From assembly GCF_051903925.1 (NCBI RefSeq), contig NZ_CP173678.1:248001-312000 (forward strand): 64,000 nt of DNA, read 5' to 3'. This document shows, piece by piece, positions 36,760 to 50,831 of this stretch (the stretch's first letter is position 1; each line of letters opens with the position of its first letter). The notes beneath the pieces are model-generated. The model made no database searches, was not told the DNA's origin, and saw only the letters and a list, made by a program, of their open reading frames with translations. Origin of the DNA: G051903925 sp051903925 (lineage in GTDB: Bacteria; Pseudomonadota; Alphaproteobacteria; Zavarziniales; Zavarziniaceae). Made by a program: the position numbers and the translations under genes.

Positions 36760-36868
36760 CATCGCAACCAGACGACAATGAAGAAGACATCTGACCTTGG
36801 ATCATGTGTTTCGCGAGATTGCATGTGCTGTGGGGCAGGGTATGTCCTGCCCCGGTCTTGCGTGTGGG

Positions 36869-39745
<2,877 letters not shown>

Positions 39746-39939
39746 CACACACGCAAGACCGGGACGACCGTTGCCGGCCCCCGTATCGTGCGGCATGCAC
39801 ATACGTGTTCGATTTTGAACTCTCGCGAAGACACGACCCGTATACAGGGACCGTCACCAGGTGACGCGCGATCCGAGGATCCCGCACCTCCTGCTTTCGA
39901 CCCCTGACGTTGTCAGGTGTCTTCTTCTTTCGCTTACAA

Positions 39940-39950
39940 TGTCAAAGAGC
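39940..39950 (-). promoter_or_regulatory. boxA antitermination site before 23S rRNA
   Basis: On the minus strand GCTCTTTGACA matches the boxA consensus (TGCTCTTTAACA). It lies in the 16S-23S spacer upstream of 23S, where a second boxA is normal. Confidence 0.7.
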
Positions 39951-40017
39951 GATGGATCGCAACGCCAGTGTCCCGAGGCAAGTCACCTCTCGGACCAGGC
40001 ATCACCACCCAAAACCT

Positions 40018-40093
40018 TGGTGGAGCCAGACGGGATCGAACCGACGACCTCATGCTTGCAAAGCACGCGCTCTCCCAACTGAGCTATGGCCCC
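40018..40093 (-). tRNA. tRNA-Ala (TGC anticodon)
   Basis: Complete cloverleaf in the 16S-23S spacer; acceptor stem GGGGCCA/TGGCTCC, loop TTTGCAA with anticodon TGC, the G3:U70 pair of alanine identity, and encoded CCA. Confidence 0.95.
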
Positions 40094-40152
40094 CTCTTCC
40101 GGATGACCGGACGCCGATGCTTGCGCGATCGGCATTCCGCCATCCTCGTCGA

Positions 40153-40229
40153 TGGTGGGCCCGGGTCGACTCGAACGACCGACCTCACGCTTATCAGGCG
40201 TGTGCTCTAACCACCTGAGCTACGAGCCC
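40153..40229 (-). tRNA. tRNA-Ile (GAT anticodon)
   Basis: Complete cloverleaf in the 16S-23S spacer; acceptor GGGCTCG/CGGGCCC, loop CTGATAA with anticodon GAT, encoded CCA. Order 16S-Ile-Ala-23S is the standard alphaproteobacterial spacer. Confidence 0.95.
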
Positions 40230-40450
40230 AAACCGCCGGTCGCCCAGCTGTCTCGGTGGCGCATCGCACCCTGGATCAGGCCGGGCGATCCGTCATGGCA
40301 GCCGGCCCGCAGCACTGCGAACCGGCTTGAAAGGGAAGCGAGGACGGCGGACCTGATCCGCAAAATGCCCTGTGATCTCAGGGCTTGTGTCCAAGACGAA
40401 ATCCAGAACCATCGTGACCTAGCCGAAACCGGGTCGGTTCATGGCTTTCG

Positions 40451-41948
<1,498 letters not shown>

Positions 41949-42153
41949 GAGAGTTAATCCCGACTTTGCCGTTCCACCGTCCCATAAGAAACAATGGAAG
42001 CTCATCGGAACTCACTCATAGCGCACTAAGCTATCAATCAACTCCCAATCAAACTCTAACCGAGCCTTGCGATCCGACCAGAGCCGACCAGAAGCCGACT
42101 TCCTGCGTGTGCAGCAGGACCAAACCCGCCGCCCACGCTTCCCTTCCCAAACT

Positions 42154-42165
42154 TGTCAAAGAGCA
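42154..42165 (-). promoter_or_regulatory. boxA antitermination site in the 16S leader
   Basis: On the minus strand TGCTCTTTGACA differs from the consensus TGCTCTTTAACA by one base. It lies about 45 bases downstream of the -10 and recruits the NusB/NusE antitermination complex. Confidence 0.75.
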
Positions 42166-42210
42166 GAACCTTTCGGTTCGTTTCGCCCGGTGTGTCCCGG
42201 CGAGGTGCGG

Positions 42211-42239
42211 CTTGTACCCCTGGGGGCCTGGGCGGTCAA
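42211..42239 (-). promoter_or_regulatory. rRNA operon promoter
   Basis: On the minus strand a TTGACC (-35, 42234-42239) and TACAAG (-10, 42211-42216) are exactly 17 bases apart. Upstream lie two A-runs (42253-42259 and 42274-42280) about one and a half to two helical turns apart, in the position of an UP element, followed by a GC-rich discriminator. Strength and stringent control are inferred. Confidence 0.7.
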
Positions 42240-42449
42240 GCGCCGTCTTTCACTTTTTTCGCCCCGCCCTGCATTTTTTTGCCGCCGCCCCGCGGAACCC
42301 CGCAGAAATCCAGGGGTTCAGGGTAATCCGCCGCACATCAAAAAATCTGCCCGGGCCCCGGCCATGCCGTCGACGGGCGCCAGAAACCCGGAGAATAAAT
42401 TCAGGCGACCGCCTGGCGCCGCCGGCGCCGCCCCTTCAAGCGGTGGCCC

Positions 42450-42881
42450 TCAGGCGGTGGCGATGTACTCCTTCAGCTGCTCGGCCTCGGCCTGCGTCTC
42501 CTCGATGCGGCGCTTCACGAGGTCGCCGATCGAGACCACGCCGACCAGGCGCTGCCCCTCCAGCACCGGCAGATGCCGGAAGCGCCGGTCGGTCATCAGC
42601 GCCATCGCGTCCGCCACGGTGTCGTCCGGGCTGCAATAGACGATGTCCGCCGACATCAGGTCCGCCGCCGGCAGCATCAGCGCCGCCGCGCCATGCAGCG
42701 CCACGGCGCGGACCACGTCGCGCTCGCTGAGAATGCCTTGCGGGCGACGATCCTCGTCACAGATGAGCACGGCGCCGATCCGACGCCGGTGCAGCAGGCG
42801 GGAGATCTCCTCGATACTGTCGGTGGCGCGCGCGGTGATAATCTCCACGCCCTTGTCCCGCAGGATGCCATCAATGGTCAT
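42450..42881 (-). CDS. CBS-domain-pair protein
   Basis: 143 aa, two tandem CBS motifs (about residues 8-60 and 72-130): GAVLICDEDRRPQGILSERDVVRA, then FRHLPVLEGQRLVGVVSIGDLVK. Such stand-alone Bateman modules bind adenine nucleotides and sense energy state; the partner is unknown. Cytoplasmic, monocistronic. Confidence 0.88.
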   Translation of the reverse strand: MTIDGILRDKGVEIITARATDSIEEISRLLHRRRIGAVLICDEDRRPQGILSERDVVRAVALHGAAALMLPAADLMSADIVYCSPDDTVADAMALMTDRRFRHLPVLEGQRLVGVVSIGDLVKRRIEETQAEAEQLKEYIATA

Positions 42882-43032
42882 GGCCGATCCTTCCCTTGGG
42901 CGGCGCTTGTTTTGCCGTCCCGTTGTCCGTTTCCGATGCGGCCATGGTGCGCCCGCTTGTCGCAGGATGCAACACGGGCACGCACCGGGCCGCAGCCGGC
43001 CGTGTCAACCGACCGGCCGGTTGCTGGCCCGT

Positions 43033-44799
43033 ATGCTGCTGATCGCCGGCCTGCTGATCGCCGGCCTGCTGGTCGCGCCTGGCCCCGCTTTGGCCCAATC
43101 CCCCGGGACCGACCGGGGTGCGCTGGCCCCCGAGGCAGCGACTGGCCGGATGGACCGCGGCGCCCGCAGCAGCCCTCCCCCGGCCGAGGGCGGCTACATG
43201 GCCGTGACCGCCCACCCCTATGCCAGCAAGGCCGCCGCGATGATGCTGGCCCGGGGCGGCAGCGCCGTCGACGCGGCCATCGCCGCGCTCGCGGTCCTGA
43301 ACCTGGTGGAGCCGCAATCGGCCGGCATCGGCGGCGGCGGCTTCCTGGTCGTTCACGATCCCGCGACGCTTGCACTCACGACCTTCGACGGGCGCGAGAC
43401 GGCGCCCGCCGGGGTTGATCCGGACTTCATGCTGAACGCCGACGGCAGCGACCGACCGTTTCTGGACGCCGCCATCGGCGGGCAGTCGGTCGGCGTGCCG
43501 GGCCTGGTGCCGATGCTGCACGCGGCGCACCTGCGCCTGGGCCGGCTGCCCTGGGCGAGCCTGTTCCAGCCGGCAATTGACCTCGCCCAGCGCGGCGTGC
43601 CGGTCGGTCCGCGCCTGGCGGCCCTGCTGGCGCTGGATCCGCGCCTGACCCAGGACGCGCAGGCACGCCGGTTGTACAGCGACGGTGCGGGCCAGCCGGT
43701 GCCGGCCGGCCACCTGCTCGTGAACCGCGCATTGGCCAAGTCGCTGAGCCGGATCGCACGGGACCCGGAGGCGCTGACGCGCGGCCCCCTTGCCGCCCTG
43801 GTGGTCAAGGCGACGCGCCAGGCCGGCGGGCATCTCTCCCGTGCCGACCTGGAGGCCTATGCCGCCGTCGAGCGGGAGCCCGCCTGCGCCGCCTTCCGTG
43901 ACCTGCAGGTGTGCGGCATGGGCCCGCCCAGCAGTGGTGGTGTGGCCGTGGGGCAGATCCTGGCCCTGGGCGCGGAAGGCGTCGACCGCCACCCCGAGGT
44001 TGAGCCGGTCGTCGTCCTGCTGGAGGCGATGCGCCTGGCCTATGCCGACCGCGACCATTGGCTTGCCGACAGCGATTTCGTGGATGTGCCGGTCGCGGGC
44101 CTGCTGCGGCCCGGCTACCTGGACGGCCGCGCCCGCCAGATGGTGCTGGGCCAGGAGCCGCGGCCCCCCCAGCCGCCCGGCGACCCATCGCGGCAAGGCC
44201 GGATCCCCGCGCCCGACCAGGCGGCCGAGCTGCCATCCACCACGCATCTGTCGATCGTCGACGCGCAGGGCGGCGCCGTCGCCCTGACGGCGTCGATCGA
44301 GACGGCGTTCGGGGCGCACCGCATGGCCGGCGGATTCCTGCTCAACAACCAGCTGACCGACTTCTCTCCCCGGGCGGAGGTCGATGGCCGCCCCGTGGCG
44401 AACGCGATCGCGCCGGGCAAGCGGCCGCGCAGCACCATGGCGCCCACCATCGTCCTGGACAGGGACGGCAGGCCGGTGCTGGTCGCCGGCTCGCCCGGGG
44501 GCGCGCGGATTGCGGCCTTTGTTGCGCAGGCGGCGTGGGCGGTGCTGGAACGGGGCCTGTCGCCGGCCGAGGCGGTGGCCGAGGGGCACATCCTGGACCG
44601 CAACCGCGGGCCGGAACTGGAGCAGGGCACGTCCGCCGCGGCATTGGCGCCGATGCTGGAGGCGCTGGGCTATGCCCCCACCGTGCGCGAGCTGAACAGC
44701 GGCCTGGGCCTGATCCGGATCCGGGCCGACGGACTGGACGGCGCGGCCGATCCGCGGCGCGAAGGCCGCGCGATTGGCGGCCGGGTCGCCGGGCCGTGA
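43033..44799 (+). CDS. ggt: Gamma-glutamyltransferase (GGT)
   Basis: 588 aa, periplasmic Ntn-hydrolase that cleaves glutathione and transfers the gamma-glutamyl group. A signal peptide LLIAGLLIAGLLVAPGPALA is visible. AVTAHPYASKAAAMMLARGGSAVDAA is the N-terminal hallmark; the autoprocessing and nucleophile threonine is in LPSTTHLSIVD, followed by SPGGARI. ATG at 43033 was chosen; ATG at 42967 would give a longer signal n-region. Confidence 0.92.
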   Translation: MLLIAGLLIAGLLVAPGPALAQSPGTDRGALAPEAATGRMDRGARSSPPPAEGGYMAVTAHPYASKAAAMMLARGGSAVDAAIAALAVLNLVEPQSAGIGGGGFLVVHDPATLALTTFDGRETAPAGVDPDFMLNADGSDRPFLDAAIGGQSVGVPGLVPMLHAAHLRLGRLPWASLFQPAIDLAQRGVPVGPRLAALLALDPRLTQDAQARRLYSDGAGQPVPAGHLLVNRALAKSLSRIARDPEALTRGPLAALVVKATRQAGGHLSRADLEAYAAVEREPACAAFRDLQVCGMGPPSSGGVAVGQILALGAEGVDRHPEVEPVVVLLEAMRLAYADRDHWLADSDFVDVPVAGLLRPGYLDGRARQMVLGQEPRPPQPPGDPSRQGRIPAPDQAAELPSTTHLSIVDAQGGAVALTASIETAFGAHRMAGGFLLNNQLTDFSPRAEVDGRPVANAIAPGKRPRSTMAPTIVLDRDGRPVLVAGSPGGARIAAFVAQAAWAVLERGLSPAEAVAEGHILDRNRGPELEQGTSAAALAPMLEALGYAPTVRELNSGLGLIRIRADGLDGAADPRREGRAIGGRVAGP

Positions 44800-44893
44800 G
44801 CTTCACCCGCTTTCCCTTGGCCAACCGGGTGGCGGCCGGCGGCTGATTTCGCCACCTTGGGGCCCGTCCGAGTCGGGCCCGAGGATCCCGTGC

Positions 44894-45868
44894 ATGCGCC
44901 CAGTCACCCTTCTCCCCTTGCTGCTCTGCAGTGCCGGCCTTGCCGCGCCGGCCCTGGCCGAGGGCGACGCGCAGTGCCTGGAACCGGCGGCGGCGCTGCG
45001 TCCCGGGATCGAGGCGCCGTGCTTCAGCTTCGAGCACCAGGGGGTCACCCACACCTATCGCCTGTTCGCCCCTCCGACCGATCCGGCCGACGGCCTGCCC
45101 CGGCCCCTGCTGGTCCTGCTGCATGGCGCACTGGACAGCGGCGCGGGGCTTGAGGCGATCACGCGGCACGCCTTCAACCGCCTGGCCGAGCGGGAGGGCG
45201 TGATCATCGCCTATCCCGACGGCGTCGACCGGGGCTGGAACGTGGACCTGGTCCCGATCGAACGCGACGACGTGGCCACGCTTGTGGCGCTGATCGACGC
45301 CGTCAATGCGCGCGCGCCCGTCGACCGCAGCACGGTGATGGCGGCCGGCTTCTCGAATGGCGGGCTCATGGCGCTGCGCCTGGCGTGCGAGGCTTCGGCC
45401 CATTTCACTGCGGTATCGGCCGTGGGTGCCGGATTGCCCCGCGCCCTGGGCGGCACCTGCGCGCCCGAACGGCCGGTCGGGGTCCAGGTCGTGATCGGTG
45501 ACAGCGATCCCATCGTCCCGGCGGCAGGCGGTGCGATCCGCTTCATGGGCCAGCAGTTCGGCGACCTTCTCCCCGCCGCCGACGGCACAGCGCTGTTCGT
45601 GGCCAGGGCAGAGGCGCTGGCCGGATCGCCCTGCGGCACCGCGCAGGAGGAGGTCGTCGACACCAGGCCCGACGATGGCACCAGCCTGCGCATCAGTCGC
45701 TGGCCCTGCCCCGGCACGCGCGTCGAACTGGTCGAGGTGGTGGGCGGCGGCCATACCTGGCCGGGCGGCCTTCAGTTCATGGACGCCGGCGTGATCGGCG
45801 TCACAAGCCAGGAAGCGGAGCCCGCCACTATCGTGTGGAACTTCCTTGACCGTTTCAGGGTCGAGTAG
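44894..45868 (+). CDS. LpqC / PHB-depolymerase-type esterase, exported
   Basis: 324 aa with a signal peptide ending in PALA. Oxyanion HG in LLHGALDSG, nucleophile GFSNGG, and catalytic histidine in GGGHTWPGG follow the Esterase_PHB/LpqC family, which includes feruloyl esterases and polyhydroxybutyrate depolymerases. Four or more cysteines suggest periplasmic disulphides. ATG at 44894 with GAGG nine bases upstream. Possibly cotranscribed with ggt (gap 94 bases). Confidence 0.85.
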   Translation: MRPVTLLPLLLCSAGLAAPALAEGDAQCLEPAAALRPGIEAPCFSFEHQGVTHTYRLFAPPTDPADGLPRPLLVLLHGALDSGAGLEAITRHAFNRLAEREGVIIAYPDGVDRGWNVDLVPIERDDVATLVALIDAVNARAPVDRSTVMAAGFSNGGLMALRLACEASAHFTAVSAVGAGLPRALGGTCAPERPVGVQVVIGDSDPIVPAAGGAIRFMGQQFGDLLPAADGTALFVARAEALAGSPCGTAQEEVVDTRPDDGTSLRISRWPCPGTRVELVEVVGGGHTWPGGLQFMDAGVIGVTSQEAEPATIVWNFLDRFRVE

Positions 45869-45913
45869 GCGTTCCTATATAAATGCGGTAACCCGGTGCC
45901 CGAGGTCAGTGTC

Positions 45914-46396
45914 ATGGCGTTCAAGTCCTTCCCCGTTGCCGCAGCCGCCGCCCTGGGCCTGTTCCTGGCGGCCTGCGCGCCAACCACAGGCCGGATCGAG
46001 GGTGTGGTCCAGGGGCCTGACGGCCTGTCGCAGGGGCCTGTCCAGATGACCTATGTGCAGCTGCCCAGCGGGGGCGAGTCGGAACTGGCGGCCATGCTGC
46101 CCGATGGCGAGAAGTTCACGGGCAAGGGCGTGCGCGTCGCCGAGGAATCGCGGGGCTCCAGCGTCAGCTTCGGCTTTGGCGGCGGCTTCGGCTGGGGCGG
46201 CGGCTTCGGCTCCAGCGTCATCGCCCCCTATGACCAGACGACCTATACGGGCGAGCTTCAGGCCCAGCTCTTCGGCGACCGCGGCCGCACCATGGCCTGC
46301 CGCTTCCAGGCGGCGCGTCCCTCGGCCGGATTCGACGGCGGCGGCATCGGCAATTGCCGCATCTCCGACGGCCGCCAGATCGCCGCGCGGTTCTAG
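45914..46396 (+). CDS. Putative lipoprotein, glycine-rich
   Basis: 160 aa from the ATG at 45914 with GAGGT upstream. N-terminal lipobox GLFLAAC (LAAC, cysteine acylated), followed by a beta-rich domain and a Gly/Phe-rich loop (FGFGGGFGWGGGFGSS). An outer-membrane or periplasmic lipoprotein; no family recognised. The GTG at 45896 in frame is a weaker start. Confidence 0.75.
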   Translation: MAFKSFPVAAAAALGLFLAACAPTTGRIEGVVQGPDGLSQGPVQMTYVQLPSGGESELAAMLPDGEKFTGKGVRVAEESRGSSVSFGFGGGFGWGGGFGSSVIAPYDQTTYTGELQAQLFGDRGRTMACRFQAARPSAGFDGGGIGNCRISDGRQIAARF

Positions 46397-46443
46397 CGCG
46401 GCGTGTCAGCCGAAGCGCCGCGCCTTGTCGCTGATGCGTCAGG

Positions 46444-46779
46444 ATGAGGCGCGCCCTCTTCCTCTGCTCACGCAATCGTCGGCGCTCTCCAACTGCGGAG
46501 CGGCTGTTCCTGGGTTGGCCAGGGGTCGAGGTCGCGTCCGCGGGACTGGCACCCGATGCCGAAGAGCCCCTGACACCGGATCACCTTGACGGGGTCGGGA
46601 TCATTTTCGTGATGGAGCGTAAACACCAGGCCAAGCTGAATCGACAGTTTGCGCGGCAGGTCCGCGGTGCACGGATCGTGTGCCTGGACATCCCGGACGT
46701 TTATCACTTCATGCAACCTGAACTGGTCGACCTGCTGATGACGCGCGTCACGCCCCACCTGATGCGGGGCAGGCCCTGA
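46444..46779 (+). CDS. Mini low-molecular-weight protein tyrosine phosphatase-like protein
   Basis: 111 aa. The N-terminus has C8SRNRRRS, a CX5R-S phosphate-binding loop (Cys8, Arg14, Ser15). It is shorter than classical LMW-PTPs (about 150 aa) and I see no DPYG general-acid loop at the usual place; LDIPDVYHF may substitute. It belongs to the short LMW-PTP-like family. Standalone gene before alaS (convergent). Confidence 0.8.
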   Translation: MRRALFLCSRNRRRSPTAERLFLGWPGVEVASAGLAPDAEEPLTPDHLDGVGIIFVMERKHQAKLNRQFARQVRGARIVCLDIPDVYHFMQPELVDLLMTRVTPHLMRGRP

Positions 46780-46843
46780 TGGCGGCATTCACCCCGTTGC
46801 GGGCAGGTTGACCTGATCCGTCCTCCTGCCCGGTCGGGCCCTG

Positions 46844-49528
<2,685 letters not shown>

Positions 49529-49660
49529 GGTCCTCAAGCTCTGGCAAGTGCCCAGAACATCTAGCGATTGACACCGGCCAAGTCCACAGGCGGGCCGGCT
49601 GGCCACCCGAATCGGCGTGCATCGGACGGCGCGCCCGCCCTGACGGACCGCGCGCCCATG

Positions 49661-49691
49661 AAAAAACCCCGGCGCAAGCAAGGCGCCGGGG
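49661..49691 (-). terminator. Rho-independent terminator of the pilus operon
   Basis: A 9-bp stem CCCCGGCGC/GCGCCGGGG with a seven-base loop. On the minus strand the hairpin is followed by six T's, so it terminates transcription from the adhesin gene at 49855-50820. Confidence 0.85.
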
Positions 49692-49712
49692 CTGGGAAGT
49701 TTGCACATGGGG

Positions 49713-49809
49713 TTTCACGCAAGGAGGCGTGAAAGCCATACGGGGACGATGTCCCCGATCGGTTAACATTCCGTTAACCGATCCAGTTCCAACTGGACGC
49801 AAGGTCCAG
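49713..49809. repeat. Run of five perfect inverted repeats
   Basis: Perfect stems, almost end to end: 8 bp at 49713-49734, 7 bp at 49741-49757, 11 bp at 49757-49783 (GATCGGTTAAC arms), 6 bp at 49783-49796 and 6 bp at 49793-49809. Neighbouring hairpins partly overlap, so they cannot all form at once. Whether this is a structured RNA 3' end, a set of operators or a relic array cannot be told from sequence. Confidence 0.6.
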
Positions 49810-49854
49810 GTCCCATGGTTAAGCTTGCACTGGTCGGCCTACCGTACTGGGACG

Positions 49855-50820
49855 CTAGCCTGCCGGATCCACCGTTATGGTTACCGTGTCCTGGTACTTC
49901 CCCGCAAGCTGATTGGTGATCCGCCCTATTTTTACTGTGAACGGATAGGACATTCCCGCCGCATTCGTGGGGTTCGTCGCCTGCAGCACCGGCGACGCCG
50001 CGGCCCCGGCAAAGGTCACGGACATGCCGCCCAGCGTGGCGGTGTAGGCAACCCGGTCGGGCAGGGCCTTGTTCTCATGCGCCAGGAAGCCGCCGTTTTC
50101 CGAGCTGATCGACAGCGAATAGCCCCCGGTGCTGCGCACCTGGACGAAGATGCTGCGCTCCGCGTCCTCGGTCAGTTCGTTGAAATCCATGACATAGCTG
50201 CCGACGCCTGCCTCGAACAGGCCGCGCACGCCGGCCAGGTTGACCTCCGCGCGCGAGGGCAGTTCGGCCGACACGGTCAGGACCTCGTCGTCCAGAACCA
50301 TGGGCGAGCCGGTCTCGGCCGAGACGATGCTGACCAGCAGTTCGCCGGTATGGATGCCCGGGCGCGCGCCTTGTCCTGCGGGAATGCGGACGAAGAAGGG
50401 CACGCTGCGTACCTGCTGCGGCCCCAGCATGACCCGCAGGCCGCGCGCGCTGACCCGGTCCGGGCCCGTGGGCAGGTTGTCGGCGCTGCCGGGCGATTCC
50501 GTGATCTCGAAGTCCAGGATGCTGGCCGGACCCTTCAACTCGCGCCGCTCGGACTGCGCGCCGACGAAGGTCAGTTCCAGGGCGCACGGGCTGTCGCCGT
50601 CATTGCGCAGGTCGACCGACCCTTCCTCGACATAGACGCGGGGATCGAACGGGTCATAGCCCTCGCCCGCGCCGGTGAACACCACGGCCGGGATCCGCGT
50701 GATCGACGCGGCGCAGGGGGTGGCGTCCTGGGCCTGGGCCGCCCCACCCAGCAGCAGCAGGGCCAAGGCGGGCCCCTTGAAGGCGGGCCCCTTGACGGAC
50801 AGCGGCGACAGGATGCGCAT
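49855..50820 (-). CDS. Csu-type tip adhesin / spore coat U-domain protein
   Basis: 321 aa, last gene of the pilus operon. A signal peptide ends AQA before QDATPC. The C-terminal ~130 residues end in YPFTVKIGRITNQLAGKYQDTVTITVDP, the donor-strand-accepting SCPU end; the N-terminal part (about 25-170) is a separate beta-rich region and is probably the adhesive domain, as in CsuE. A 15-bp tandem duplication sits in the signal-peptide region. It follows the usher by 11 bases. Confidence 0.75.
   Translation of the reverse strand: MRILSPLSVKGPAFKGPALALLLLGGAAQAQDATPCAASITRIPAVVFTGAGEGYDPFDPRVYVEEGSVDLRNDGDSPCALELTFVGAQSERRELKGPASILDFEITESPGSADNLPTGPDRVSARGLRVMLGPQQVRSVPFFVRIPAGQGARPGIHTGELLVSIVSAETGSPMVLDDEVLTVSAELPSRAEVNLAGVRGLFEAGVGSYVMDFNELTEDAERSIFVQVRSTGGYSLSISSENGGFLAHENKALPDRVAYTATLGGMSVTFAGAAASPVLQATNPTNAAGMSYPFTVKIGRITNQLAGKYQDTVTITVDPAG
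50765..50794. repeat. 15-bp perfect tandem duplication in the adhesin gene
   Basis: Two adjacent copies (50765-50779, 50780-50794) encode KGPAF/KGPAL in the n-region of the adhesin signal peptide; the unit is a multiple of three, so the frame is kept. Probably a slipped-strand event. Confidence 0.8.
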
Positions 50821-50831
50821 GGCGGGCTCCC

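Larger units (their letters stand above)
41949..42449 (-). other. rRNA operon leader and upstream region
   Basis: 501 bases without a gene, AT-richer than the surroundings. It contains the rRNA promoter (42211-42239), a boxA (42154-42165), two A-tracts upstream of the -35 and about 130 bases of nondescript sequence beside the CBS gene. The few open frames here are short and have no coding character. Confidence 0.7.
49529..49854. other. Intergenic region with a hairpin array
   Basis: 326 bases between alaS and the end of the pilus operon. No gene. It holds one clear terminator (49661-49691) followed by five further perfect inverted repeats to 49809. The alaS promoter must lie in the lower half. 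Confidence 0.6.
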
